From contig CAZJWX010000011.1 in NCBI GenBank assembly GCA_964549915.1, positions 1 to 64,000 of the forward strand: a stretch of DNA of 64,000 nucleotides. The letters run 5' to 3'. The notes under the pieces are model-generated. The model did no database searches. It saw nothing but the letters and a program-made list of their open reading frames with translations, and was not told the origin of the DNA. The translations under genes and the position numbers were made by a program. Each line of letters begins with the position of its first letter. The stretch's first letter is position 1. Of the stretch, positions 16,172 to 25,146 are shown piece after piece. The DNA comes from JAUZRW01 sp964549915 (GTDB lineage Bacteria; Chloroflexota; Anaerolineae; Aggregatilineales; Phototrophicaceae).

Positions 16172-18442
16172 TCAATCCTTCGTCAGATATACGGTCATCT
16201 CGATTGGCCCGCCGCCTTCTTCATCCAGAATCTCACGGGTGATCGTATAGCCATCGCCTGTGACCGGCAGGTATCCCTGCGCGACGACATAGACGCTATA
16301 AGGCGAGTCAAGCTGGATGGGGCGGTCAATCTCGAAGTTGCCGTCCTGGTCAGTCACCGCCAGCGCATAAATCTGCTCCTGATCCCAGACGAAATCCGCA
16401 ACAGAGAAATCTTCGCTGATGAGCACAAATGTCGCGCCAGCGATGCCCTGGGAGGTCTCCGCATCCACGACTCGACCGCCCAGGCGAGTACCGCCAACTT
16501 CTTCCAATCGATCAATTGGAAGCTGACCAATGCCCACCGCCACCTCTTCGGACGCCAATAGCACCCCATTCACCAGCAAATTGAGCGTATAGGTGGCATC
16601 CGGTAAACCACCGGGGGCTGTCAGGCGCAGCGTGTAATCTTCGCCACTCTCAGCGGCATTCCAGGGCGCTGTCTCCTCGTAGAAGACCACGCCGTCTACC
16701 AGCCATTGCATCGTCCAGAGCGTGCCGGGGGCGATTTGCTGCCAGTCAAAACGCGCATAGAGCGTATTCGCGCCGTCTGGGAAGTCCGACGCAGGCGACC
16801 CGGTCGGCAGTTCATCAGGACTGGCAGAGCGTAGAAACTCCAGGTCGTCAAACACAATCGGCAGTGCACCGGCTTGCTCACCAGCGACGACAAAATCGCC
16901 TGTGGTTTTCAGACGCAGTGAGTCACCTTCCTGTAAATACAATTCCACCCGGTAGTTCCCCAGTCTCAGGCCGCCATCTGGGCGAATGCTTACATCCGTG
17001 CGCGATCCGTTGACTCCATCATCTGCCGCCCAGACATCGGTTGGCGGCTCGCTGATGGGGATGCCGTTGTAAAACCAACGGGATGTCCAACTCAAACCTG
17101 GCTGCATGTTGCGATAGACGAAACGCGCTGAAGCGACTTCACCAACAGGCAATACATAACTCTCACCCTGTAAATTGCCTTGTTCGTCGAGCAGGCCAAA
17201 GGCTACGTTGGAGAACTCGGGGGCATCTTGCGGCGCACCACCGATGGTAATCAGACGATTGCCCACTGCGAGGCCGTCAACGAAAAGGCGAAATTCATAA
17301 GTTCCGTTCGGCCAGGGGATGTCACTACTACCGACATACCACGTACCATTTGTGCTTCCACTGAAGCGTACCGAGGGGAGGGAGAACGTCTGGTTGGGTA
17401 CACCGTCAATACTGACTTGAACCTCATAGACAGTGCGTGGAGTGAAATTCTCGTAATCGAAGAACAGGTAGAGGCTGTTTGCTCCAGTTGGCACTGATCC
17501 GACGACGCGATTCGGTATGCTGTTATTGATCGAGGTTGCGAAAAACAGCCGCGACACGCTCGGCATTTCTGTAGTAGTTGCCTGGAATTGCGGCACAGTG
17601 ATCGACTCAACTGATAGATCCAGCGAAGCGCTGCGGATCAATGGACGTGCGAAATTCGCGGGGCGCAGAACGCTGATCGGCTCACCAATTGGGATGCACG
17701 AGTCATTGCGATTGATGAACCCATCGCCATTGGTATCCTCAAGAAGGCGGCAAACAGTGGCTTGATCAGCGTTCAACGGGGCAGAAGTAGGTACTGCTAC
17801 CAACTGTCCTTGCTGATTGTATGCGCCGCCTCCCGTGATTAAACCGGGAATCGGATTCGGACTGGCTACTTTGATCCAGGAGCGGTTGCCGCCGGATGGC
17901 TCCGAGAGGAACGCGGCAGCCGTCGTCGTGTAGGTCGCTACCGAGTCGTTTTCAAAATTGGGATACCCGACAAGGGTCAGGGTATCGTCTAGCTCGACCT
18001 GATTACCATCTGCAACTTCGACGAAGGGCAGCACTGGTAATGTGTCCGGGTCAATCAAGCGACCATCTAATTCCTGATTGATGCGTAGCAGTGCCAGATC
18101 AGCCCCCTCATCGACCTGGATAATATCCGCGCGGTATTTCGGGATCGGCGGTTGCTGCGGGTCGATGGTCATCGCGATGATGAGTTCTTCGCCGGGGCAT
18201 TCGCTGCTGGGCACTGTGTGATGAGCGTTGGTCAGGATGAGGCCATCGTAGCGAACGATGGTTCCGGAACCAACGCAGTACGTGTTCAAGTTCTCAGCAT
18301 CCGCCTGGATAACGAAGACGGTTGCACGTTGTAACCGTTCGAGATCAAGCGCTGCTTCATCTCCTGCGTCCTGTGCAACGACAGCGAACAATCCGCTGAA
18401 TATTGCCAGAAGCAGCACAGACAGTATGAGTTGCTTTTGCAT
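16172..18442 (-). CDS. Secreted trypsin-fold protein lacking the catalytic serine, with Ig-like repeats
   Basis: A 756-aa exported protein (signal peptide 1-23, cleavage near VVAQ). The N-terminal third has the S1/DegP fold: GSGTIVRYDGLILTNAHH (catalytic His) and GADLALLRI (Asp). The serine loop, normally G-N-S-G-G-P/A, reads GLITGGGAYN, so the nucleophile appears to be Gly. An EF-hand/dockerin-like loop DTNGDGFINRND follows (about 238-249). Three Ig-like modules, each with LY/AR-F...W and DG motifs, occupy about 290-640. A carboxypeptidase-regulatory-like domain (GGRVVDAETSQGIAGATF) ends the protein. The gene overlaps its upstream neighbour by one base (TGATG). It is probably a non-proteolytic surface or adhesion protein, though an unusual active site cannot be excluded. 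Confidence 0.7.
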   Translation of the reverse strand: MQKQLILSVLLLAIFSGLFAVVAQDAGDEAALDLERLQRATVFVIQADAENLNTYCVGSGTIVRYDGLILTNAHHTVPSSECPGEELIIAMTIDPQQPPIPKYRADIIQVDEGADLALLRINQELDGRLIDPDTLPVLPFVEVADGNQVELDDTLTLVGYPNFENDSVATYTTTAAAFLSEPSGGNRSWIKVASPNPIPGLITGGGAYNQQGQLVAVPTSAPLNADQATVCRLLEDTNGDGFINRNDSCIPIGEPISVLRPANFARPLIRSASLDLSVESITVPQFQATTTEMPSVSRLFFATSINNSIPNRVVGSVPTGANSLYLFFDYENFTPRTVYEVQVSIDGVPNQTFSLPSVRFSGSTNGTWYVGSSDIPWPNGTYEFRLFVDGLAVGNRLITIGGAPQDAPEFSNVAFGLLDEQGNLQGESYVLPVGEVASARFVYRNMQPGLSWTSRWFYNGIPISEPPTDVWAADDGVNGSRTDVSIRPDGGLRLGNYRVELYLQEGDSLRLKTTGDFVVAGEQAGALPIVFDDLEFLRSASPDELPTGSPASDFPDGANTLYARFDWQQIAPGTLWTMQWLVDGVVFYEETAPWNAAESGEDYTLRLTAPGGLPDATYTLNLLVNGVLLASEEVAVGIGQLPIDRLEEVGGTRLGGRVVDAETSQGIAGATFVLISEDFSVADFVWDQEQIYALAVTDQDGNFEIDRPIQLDSPYSVYVVAQGYLPVTGDGYTITREILDEEGGGPIEMTVYLTKD

Positions 18443-19044
18443 CAGAACTGTAAACCTCGCAAAAACTGCTCAAAGCGTGGGTAATCGCGCTGGAAGACAT
18501 CGGCATCGGCGCGGTACGTGATGATGATCGCCTGTCCGCCGCTGAGCACGAGGACATCAAAGCCTTGCACGACATTGGGCACGCCTTCCAGAAATGGGCT
18601 GACATCGCTACTCACGTATGTATAGCTGATGGAACGACCTGAGATGCGCTCGGAGAAGGAAAATTCCTCTTCTGCCAGCACCTGATAATTGATGAGCTGC
18701 TGAATGCGATCCAGGGTCAGGCGGTCCGCGATGTTGCGCTCAACGGCATCTGGGCCAACGGGCAGGGTCGAGACCTGGAAGGTGGTCTTGAAACCCGGCT
18801 GCGACATATCCCGTACGCGAAAGATGTATTCGTCAGAGACCGTATCCAATAACCAACCTTCGGGATATAGTGCGAAAATCCCCGCTTCTGCACTCTCGAA
18901 ACCACTGGTTGCACTGGTGATCTGCGCACGCAAGTTCAACCCCACAAGGAACAACACAATCGCGACCAGCACCGTGAACACCGTCGCCCAGCGCTGCCGC
19001 AGCGTCAAGCCCGACGAATCGCCGACAATTTCGATGACTTGCAT
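18442..19044 (-). CDS. Membrane-anchored PsbP-like protein, unknown function
   Basis: A 200-aa protein with a short cytoplasmic N-terminus, one TM helix (about 19-38) and an extracytoplasmic alpha/beta domain. That domain contains FALYPEGWLLD and ends FQRDYPRFEQFLRGLQF. The pattern (a YPxGW segment and a terminal F-x-x-I/F-L-x-S/G-L helix) recalls the PsbP/MOG1 fold used by many bacterial lipoproteins. It lies between the PrsW-like and trypsin-fold genes with 3-nt and 1-nt junctions, so the three are probably one envelope unit. No catalytic residues can be pointed to. Confidence 0.6.
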   Translation of the reverse strand: MQVIEIVGDSSGLTLRQRWATVFTVLVAIVLFLVGLNLRAQITSATSGFESAEAGIFALYPEGWLLDTVSDEYIFRVRDMSQPGFKTTFQVSTLPVGPDAVERNIADRLTLDRIQQLINYQVLAEEEFSFSERISGRSISYTYVSSDVSPFLEGVPNVVQGFDVLVLSGGQAIIITYRADADVFQRDYPRFEQFLRGLQF

Positions 19045-19047
19045 GGC

Positions 19048-19953
19048 TCAGTCCTCGCTCGTGTTTTTGTCTCTCTGGCGATTTTCTGCAACCTGGAACA
19101 AGAAGTTCATCACGATGATCGGCCCCAGGTATAAAGCCAATGTGAACGCCAGCCCGAAGATGCTTCGCTGGGCGCTGACCGTAATACCAACGGCTGCATT
19201 CATGAAATCGGCTCGCAGGGGCAGGGCAACCCCTACATAGAATACAGCGACAAACAGCGTGAAGGGCAAGAGTAGTGCGTTAGCATCATTGAGCAGCGTC
19301 TCAGAAAAGCCATATGCGAGAATTATACTGGCAACGATGTGCACCGTGGTATAGGCCAGCACGCGCAGCGCCAACGCATCCAGCGAAATCTCTGGTACGG
19401 TGAACACCGTATAGAGATTCAACACGGTTGCATAGCCAATCGCACTGGCAACTCCATATGCTATACTATCGCTTCGCACACGGACATAATCCGGCCAGAT
19501 TAGCGAACGCAGTACCAGGAATTTCAAAAACTCCTGCACGGCGGCTGTGGTGGTCGCATACCCAATGATCCGCTCCGCTGATCCTGCTTGCGCCAGCCAG
19601 ACATCCGGCTGCAAAAAATTCTCGATCAGGGGGATACCGACCGCATTGGCGACTAACGCACTGACCACAAAAGTTGTGAATAAACGGCGTCGTGGGGCAG
19701 GGGCAGCATTTTCAGGTAGGCGTGACAGCAGTAACCAGAGCACCGTTGGCAGCATCGCCAGTATCAAGATCGCGGGCTGCCGTACTGCCTCCGGGACGCT
19801 GAGACCGATGAAATCGAACGCCAGAAAGATGACGACGCAAACAACCAGCAGAACGCCCGTCTCGATTGCAATGCTGCGCCAGACTGGACGATAAGGGTAA
19901 ACATCTTCATCTTTGGGTGGTGGGACGAGTTGCGGGCTGGTGTAATTGCTCAT
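19048..19953 (-). CDS. PrsW-like polytopic membrane protein with altered active-site residues
   Basis: A 301-aa protein with about eight TM helices. I prefer the ATG at 19953 to an upstream TTG. PrsW intramembrane metalloproteases carry E-E-x-x-K, D-x-x-x-Y-G...E-N and a late His. Here the equivalents read VQEFLKFL, DSIAYGVASAIGYATVLNL and TTVHIVAS. The first Glu is Gln and the E-N Glu is Leu, while one Glu, the Lys and the His remain. It may be an inactive relative or have shifted metal ligands. It is first in the run leading to the PsbP-like, trypsin-fold and tlyA genes, and divergent from the peptide-binding lipoprotein gene. Confidence 0.6.
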   Translation of the reverse strand: MSNYTSPQLVPPPKDEDVYPYRPVWRSIAIETGVLLVVCVVIFLAFDFIGLSVPEAVRQPAILILAMLPTVLWLLLSRLPENAAPAPRRRLFTTFVVSALVANAVGIPLIENFLQPDVWLAQAGSAERIIGYATTTAAVQEFLKFLVLRSLIWPDYVRVRSDSIAYGVASAIGYATVLNLYTVFTVPEISLDALALRVLAYTTVHIVASIILAYGFSETLLNDANALLLPFTLFVAVFYVGVALPLRADFMNAAVGITVSAQRSIFGLAFTLALYLGPIIVMNFLFQVAENRQRDKNTSED

Positions 19954-19986
19954 CCAGTGATACCACTGTGGCAAATTGATCGGATA

Positions 19987-20015
19987 TTGTCAGAAACTAT
20001 CGTATACGATGACAA
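19987..20015. promoter_or_regulatory. Palindromic element at the start of the dipeptide-transport operon
   Basis: ATCGTATACGAT (19999-20010) is a perfect 12-bp palindrome. It is flanked by TTGTCA (19987) and its complement TGACAA (20010). It covers one possible start codon of the binding protein (20009), so a repressor here could block initiation. It would also favour the alternative start at 20021. Confidence 0.4.
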
Positions 20016-21643
20016 CATGGATGCAAAGGCGAAACTCGTTGAAGAAACTTGGATTCCGGCTGTTGTGGGTCGGTTTACTGAGTCTGGCGGCGTGTGCACC
20101 GAGCCAGGGCGACGATGCACAGACTTCAAACAAGATCATTTACGGTCTCACATTGAACGTCAGCGGTATTGACCCGCATATCAACCGCTCAACGGAACTT
20201 GGGATCGTGCTGCGACAGGTATACGACACGCTGGTCTATCGCCATCCGACCACACGAGAAGTTGTGCCGGGACTGGCTGAGTCATGGGAAATTAGCGACG
20301 ATGGATTAACCTATACCTTCAACCTGCGCGAGGATGTTTTCTTCCACGATGGAACACCCTTCAATGCTGAAGCCGTTGCGGCGAATCTCTCGCGCATCCT
20401 CGCGCCAGAAATTGCCTCACAGCGTGCGCGGTTTCTGCTCGGTCCCATCGTAGGATACGAAGTCGTTGATGAATTTACAATTCGTATGCTCCTCAGCCAG
20501 CCTTTTGTCCCCTTTCTCGATGGCTTGAGTCAGGTGTACCTGGGAATGGCCAGCCCGACGGCGTTAGCGGAGTTTTCTGAAGAGCCACTCCGGTATCAAT
20601 ATCACCAGGTGGGCACAGGGCCTTTCGAGTTCGTTGAGTATCTTCCGGAAGATCGTATCGTGATTCGGCGAAATGCGGATTATGCGTGGGAGCCGGATTT
20701 TTATGGGACGCCTGACGAAGATGCCGTGCAGGAAATTGAGTTTCGTTTTTTCAGTGATGAGGCAACGCGGTTATTGGCGCTGGAAAATAGTTCAGCAGCC
20801 ATCATGGGCGAGCTGCCGCCTGTCGATGCTCGATCGCTGGTCAGCGATGAGCAATTGGCGCTGCTGCCTGTGAGCATCCCCGGCGAACCGCTCCAGTTCT
20901 ACATGAACACGGCGCTTACTCCGACGGATGATCTCCGCGTGCGGCAAGCGTTGCTCTATGCTGCCAACCGGAACGCCATCGTTGATGCGGTCTTCGGTGC
21001 GTTTTCCCCTGTCGCCTGGGGGCCGCTGTCTTCCGAGACGCTGTACTACAATCGCGGTGTGGAGGGTGTCTACGCATACAATCTCTCCCAGGCAGAGACT
21101 CTGCTGGAACAGGCGGGTTGGGTTGATGAAGACAGCGACGGTATTCGTGAGAGCGATGGCGAATCGCTGCAAATCAACGTCCTTCAACCGCCCTGGGGAT
21201 CGCTGCCAGATGTGAACGTGCTGCTGGAAGACCAGTGGGAGTCCATTGGCATTGATGTCGAACTGCAACCCGTTCCGGGCTATGTTGCCTTGATCGAAGC
21301 GGTTGCCGAAGGTGAATACAATCTGGTGCCTTTCGACCAACCGGGTCTCGATCCTTACATCCTCAATCAGAGCTATGTCAGCGATGCGCCAGATAATTGG
21401 ACGAATTACGGCAATCCAGAATTGGATAGTGTGCTGATTGAAGCCGCACAAGTCAGTGATCCTGAGGAGCGTCGTCTGCTCTATGGCCGTGCGCAGGCGA
21501 TCATCATGGAGCAGGCCTTGATTCTACCGATCCGGGAGTACGTCAATCTCAACGCACATCGACGTGAAATTCAGGGGCTGCGGTTCGATCCGTACGGATG
21601 GTTCCCGCTGCTGCACGATGTCCGCGTGCAATCCGATTCCTGA
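20009..21643 (+). CDS. Peptide/nickel-type ABC transporter solute-binding lipoprotein
   Basis: Family 5 extracellular solute-binding protein (DppA/OppA/NikA class), 544 aa. The lipobox LSLAAC predicts a membrane-anchored lipoprotein. The start is ATG 20009 or 20021; neither has a clear ribosome-binding site. Typical segments are GIDPHINRS, ETW-like LAESWEISDDGLTYTFNLREDVFFHDGTPFNAE, GTGPFEFVEY, and DDLRVRQALLYAANR near the middle. A calcium-loop-like DEDSDGIRESDG (about 380) is also usual in the family. It heads an operon with two permeases. Ligand class (peptide, metal chelate or other) is not determinable here. Confidence 0.9.
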   Translation: MTTWMQRRNSLKKLGFRLLWVGLLSLAACAPSQGDDAQTSNKIIYGLTLNVSGIDPHINRSTELGIVLRQVYDTLVYRHPTTREVVPGLAESWEISDDGLTYTFNLREDVFFHDGTPFNAEAVAANLSRILAPEIASQRARFLLGPIVGYEVVDEFTIRMLLSQPFVPFLDGLSQVYLGMASPTALAEFSEEPLRYQYHQVGTGPFEFVEYLPEDRIVIRRNADYAWEPDFYGTPDEDAVQEIEFRFFSDEATRLLALENSSAAIMGELPPVDARSLVSDEQLALLPVSIPGEPLQFYMNTALTPTDDLRVRQALLYAANRNAIVDAVFGAFSPVAWGPLSSETLYYNRGVEGVYAYNLSQAETLLEQAGWVDEDSDGIRESDGESLQINVLQPPWGSLPDVNVLLEDQWESIGIDVELQPVPGYVALIEAVAEGEYNLVPFDQPGLDPYILNQSYVSDAPDNWTNYGNPELDSVLIEAAQVSDPEERRLLYGRAQAIIMEQALILPIREYVNLNAHRREIQGLRFDPYGWFPLLHDVRVQSDS

Positions 21644-21652
21644 GGCATTGCG

Positions 21653-22537
21653 ATGTTACTGATCCTGCGGGCAGTGCTGACAATCTGGCTGGCGCTGACG
21701 GTAACCTTCTTCGGCCTGCGCATATTGCCCGGAAATGCGATTGATGCGCAGTTGGCTGGTTCCGGTTTGCCGGAAGAAACGATTGCTGACCGCAAAACCT
21801 CCCTGGGTCTCACTTCGCCCATCTCTCAGCAGTACATTGATTTTCTCCTGGGTATCCTGGGCGGGGAACTGGGAACCTCGCTCTACGATGGGCGCACAGT
21901 GCAGGAGGCCATCTGGCAGAACATGCAGCCGACGGCGCAGTTGGCGTCCCTTGCATTTGGGTTCGCGCTATGCATCGGCGTTGGACTAGGAATCCTGGGG
22001 GGATTGCGCCTAACCATCATATCGCCGCTGGCGCGTTTCCTGACGAGCACCTCTTTCGCGATTCCAGTATTCTGGACAGCGACACTGGCGCTCTTTCTGT
22101 TCTCGCTGGCCTGGGTACAACGTTTTGGGCAAACGTTTGTGCCCGCACTCGTCCTCGGCTTTCACAGCGCAGGAGCAATTGCTCGGGTCATCCAAGTAGA
22201 AATGCTGGACAATCATACTGCCGATTTCATGCTGACTGCACGCGCCAAGGGCTTGCAGGAGACCGTGGTCATCTGGCGACACTTGCTGCGCATTAGCTTA
22301 ATCCCTGCCATTGCGGTCGCTGGCTTGCAGGCAGGCATCCTTTTCAGTGGGACGGTGATCACAGAGAACATTTTCTCCCGACCGGGTCTGGGGCAGTTAC
22401 TGCTGACGGCTACGCTCGAACGAGATTATCCGATCGTGCAGGGAGTCGTGCTGCTGATTGCAGTGTTATATGTCGTCATCAACGTAGCGGCACAGTGGCT
22501 CACAACCCTGGTTGATCCCCGCTTATCGCAGTCATGA
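21653..22537 (+). CDS. DppB-type ABC transporter permease
   Basis: Integral membrane subunit, 294 aa, with about six TM helices. Family hallmarks are the N-terminal RAVLTIWLALTVTFFGLRILPGN, the EAA loop region DFMLTARAKGLQETVVIWRHLLR that docks the ATPase, and SGTVITENIFSRPGLGQLL near the C-terminus. It starts 9 nt after the binding-protein stop and overlaps the next permease gene by 4 nt. It forms the translocation pore with the DppC-type partner. Confidence 0.93.
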   Translation: MLLILRAVLTIWLALTVTFFGLRILPGNAIDAQLAGSGLPEETIADRKTSLGLTSPISQQYIDFLLGILGGELGTSLYDGRTVQEAIWQNMQPTAQLASLAFGFALCIGVGLGILGGLRLTIISPLARFLTSTSFAIPVFWTATLALFLFSLAWVQRFGQTFVPALVLGFHSAGAIARVIQVEMLDNHTADFMLTARAKGLQETVVIWRHLLRISLIPAIAVAGLQAGILFSGTVITENIFSRPGLGQLLLTATLERDYPIVQGVVLLIAVLYVVINVAAQWLTTLVDPRLSQS

Positions 22538-23298
22538 TGCGTCTGATCCCGCTACTGCTCATTGTGGTTGGGTTGTTTGCAGCGCCGCTGCTGACAACAT
22601 ACGATCCTACAGATACGAACCCCTCACAACAATTTTTACCCCCCAGCCTGGAACATCCCGCTGGCACCGATCATTTGGGGAGAGATGTCTTCAGCCGGAC
22701 GTTATATGGTGGTCAGCGCACCCTGCTGATCGGCCTGGGCTCCGCGATGCTGGCCGTTTTCAGTGGCACACTGATCGCAGTGCCGGCTGTTGTTCGCAGT
22801 CGCAGCGTGGATGCTGTGATGGATATCGTGCTGGATGCATTGCTGGCGTTTCCGCCGTTGATCCTGGCGCTGGTCGTGATGTCACTGCTGGGACGTGGCA
22901 CAGGTTCACTGGTGCTGGCGACGGGAATCGCGCAAATCCCGTATGTGACGCGCCTCCTCATTGTTCTGATTCGTGGGGTGCTGGTCGAAGAATATGTACT
23001 GGCTGCGCGAGCACAGGGTGCGGGGTTCTGGCGAGTGCTACGAGTCCATGTCTGGCCGAATATCCGCCAGGTATATCTCGCTTACGCGGCAATCGTCTTC
23101 AGTTACACACTCATCAACAGCGCGGCGCTGAGCTTGCTCGGTCTGAGCGCCGATCCGTCACAGGCGGATTGGGGTGTCATGCTGCTGGATGGGCGTACAG
23201 GGTTTCGCAGCGCACCCTGGGCCGTGATCGCACCGGGTTTGGCGTTGACCCTCACAGTGCTGGCAGTACAGCACCTCACCACTTCTAACCGCGTCTGA
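22534..23298 (+). CDS. DppC-type ABC transporter permease
   Basis: Second permease subunit, 254 aa, shorter than the usual 280-300 because the N-terminal cytoplasmic tail is nearly absent. It has PAGTDHLGRDVFSRTLYGGQRTLLIG, the typical start of the DppC periplasmic loop, the EAA segment EYVLAARAQGAGFWRVLRVHVWPN, and SLLGLSADPSQADWGVMLLDG. It overlaps DppB by ATGA. The operon ends here without an ATPase gene. Its last 14 bp overlap the end of the convergent ipk gene. Confidence 0.92.
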   Translation: MMRLIPLLLIVVGLFAAPLLTTYDPTDTNPSQQFLPPSLEHPAGTDHLGRDVFSRTLYGGQRTLLIGLGSAMLAVFSGTLIAVPAVVRSRSVDAVMDIVLDALLAFPPLILALVVMSLLGRGTGSLVLATGIAQIPYVTRLLIVLIRGVLVEEYVLAARAQGAGFWRVLRVHVWPNIRQVYLAYAAIVFSYTLINSAALSLLGLSADPSQADWGVMLLDGRTGFRSAPWAVIAPGLALTLTVLAVQHLTTSNRV

Positions 23299-24073
23299 TT
23301 GTGGTGCTCAACACTTCTTCACCCAGCAGAGCACGCTGTAATAGTTCGGGCTGTAATCCGTTTGCGATCTGTACCAGCGGATAGGGCGGATTGGTCACGA
23401 GTTGCAGCATATCCTGCACTTTGGTCAGCATCCCACCGGTGACATCCACACCGTTGGACGCTCCCAATGCGGACTGCACTGCGTCGAAATTGTCCGGCGT
23501 GATCTTCGAGATAATCGCCTGCTGCTGGTCATACACCCCATCCACTTCACCGAGCAGAATAATGCGTTCGACGGGGAGATTTGTCGTCAGGAATGTGAAA
23601 ATCGTCTCGGTCGACGTGATTGTACCGCCGCGTACCGTATCCAGTGCGACATCGCCATGAACGAGCGGAATCAAACCTGCACGCAGACTCTGCTGAATCG
23701 GTGCCAGAGCCATTTGCATAACGGCACCGTCAGATGCGATGACTGAGGCAGATGGTTGTATGCGGAAGACAGGAAGCGCTGCATCGAGTAGGGTTTCGGT
23801 TACGAGCTGGCTGAGGGCGGCAGCAGCGGCGGCTACCTGGGCGAAGCCTTGCCATTGTGCCGGGGTTTGCACACCAGCCATCGTGTTGTGCATGCTTGCC
23901 TCATGATGCCCAAATGACCCGCTGCCATGTCCGATGATGAGCTGCATTTCCGGCTGCACATCTCGGGCCTGCTTGATTTCGCGTGCGAGTCGTTGCATCA
24001 CATCGGGTCGAAAGGTGCGCCGTTGGCGCTTGTCAGTGATGAGCGATCCACCGAGCTTCAAGAGGGTAATCAT
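23285..24073 (-). CDS. ipk: Isopentenyl phosphate kinase
   Basis: Phosphorylates isopentenyl phosphate to isopentenyl diphosphate with ATP, the last step of the alternative mevalonate pathway; cytosolic amino-acid-kinase fold, 262 aa. Hallmarks are KLGGSLITDK at the start, HGSGSFGHHE with the His that distinguishes IPK from other amino-acid kinases, PLVHGDVALD, TSTETIF, GEVDGVYD and DVTGGMLTKV. It is translationally coupled to mvk (4-nt overlap). IPK is mainly archaeal but known in Chloroflexota. Confidence 0.92.
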   Translation of the reverse strand: MITLLKLGGSLITDKRQRRTFRPDVMQRLAREIKQARDVQPEMQLIIGHGSGSFGHHEASMHNTMAGVQTPAQWQGFAQVAAAAAALSQLVTETLLDAALPVFRIQPSASVIASDGAVMQMALAPIQQSLRAGLIPLVHGDVALDTVRGGTITSTETIFTFLTTNLPVERIILLGEVDGVYDQQQAIISKITPDNFDAVQSALGASNGVDVTGGMLTKVQDMLQLVTNPPYPLVQIANGLQPELLQRALLGEEVLSTTIRRG

Positions 24074-25020
24074 CCTGTGTTTTGCTCCTCTGTGGTGCTG
24101 ATGGTAGTTTCAATGACGCGCTGTGCTCCAGCAGTCCGCAGGGCATCTGCTACCGTTGCCAGCGTTTCTTCTGTGCAAAGGGCGATCATATTGCCACCCC
24201 GCCCTCCACCTGAGAGCTTCGCACCCAGCGCACCTGCCTGCTGCGCAGCCGCAACTAGCGTGTCCAGTTCTGGCGCGGATACAGTGAGTTGGTCGAGCAA
24301 AGAATGGTTTTCGGTCATCAGTGAACCCAACGTCATCAGGTCACCCGCTGCGATTGCAGTCCGCGCCTTTTGCGTCAAGTCCCCGATACGTTGGATGATG
24401 GGTTCGTACCTATGCGGTTTCGATTCCACCAGTTTGCGCACATCTCCAACGGCAATCTTGGTCAACGCCTTCTTGCCCGTATCGCCGATCAGTAAATGCA
24501 GCGGTTTCTTTACCGCAACCGCTTGAATGGTTTCGCCGCGCACGAAATAGACAACCCGATTGTGGACGATTACTGTGTTATCGATGCCGGATGGCGTGCC
24601 GTGATAGATCTTTTCAACTTCGTATACGATGTCGTTGACCTGTTCGTCACTGAGGTCGCACTCCGTCAGCGCACAGATCGCACGCACAATGGCCGCAGAA
24701 ATCGCTGCGCCGCTCCCCAGGCCGCTTGCCAGCGGGATGGTGGAGCGAATCTGTACCGTCGCCCGGGGTGGGGGGATCCTCAACGCCTCGAACGTCAATC
24801 GCGAGACCAATGCAAGGGAGTGTTCCGCATCCAGCGGGATCTGTTGGCTGCCAAGGTCGAGAGCGACGAGGTGAAACGATTGCCCTGTGTGGGTCGCAGT
24901 CGCTTCTGCCGTCAGGCTTGTGACGGGTGCAGCAATCGCTGGCTGTCCGTAAACAACAGCATGTTCGCCGAAGAGTATGATTTTCGCTGGTGCAGTTCCC
25001 CGATACACGGGTGCTGTCAT
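24070..25020 (-). CDS. mvk: Mevalonate kinase
   Basis: GHMP-family kinase making mevalonate 5-phosphate, 316 aa. Motif 1 is PAKIILFGEHAVVYGQPAIA, which identifies mevalonate kinase. The ATP loop is PLASGLGSGAAISAAI, the catalytic-base region is EKIYHGTPSGIDN, and motif 3 is GAKLSGGGRGGNM. It is first in a two-gene operon with ipk and divergent from the decarboxylase gene, with a 126-bp gap. All expected motifs are intact. Confidence 0.95.
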   Translation of the reverse strand: MTAPVYRGTAPAKIILFGEHAVVYGQPAIAAPVTSLTAEATATHTGQSFHLVALDLGSQQIPLDAEHSLALVSRLTFEALRIPPPRATVQIRSTIPLASGLGSGAAISAAIVRAICALTECDLSDEQVNDIVYEVEKIYHGTPSGIDNTVIVHNRVVYFVRGETIQAVAVKKPLHLLIGDTGKKALTKIAVGDVRKLVESKPHRYEPIIQRIGDLTQKARTAIAAGDLMTLGSLMTENHSLLDQLTVSAPELDTLVAAAQQAGALGAKLSGGGRGGNMIALCTEETLATVADALRTAGAQRVIETTISTTEEQNTG

Positions 25021-25146
25021 CTCCTGATTTCATCGCTGATGCTTGCATGAGTATAGCGTAGTGGCGGGTGCTCACAATGCCCTGGTCTAACTTTTGCCCC
25101 TCTGGGTAGAATGACTGCCGTTTAGTTCAACGGAGAGGAACAAATC

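Noticed and set aside
22512..23288. A 258-codon frame overlapping the DppC-type permease gene
   Set aside because: The translation has no family features, and the other frame encodes a clear permease with an EAA loop.
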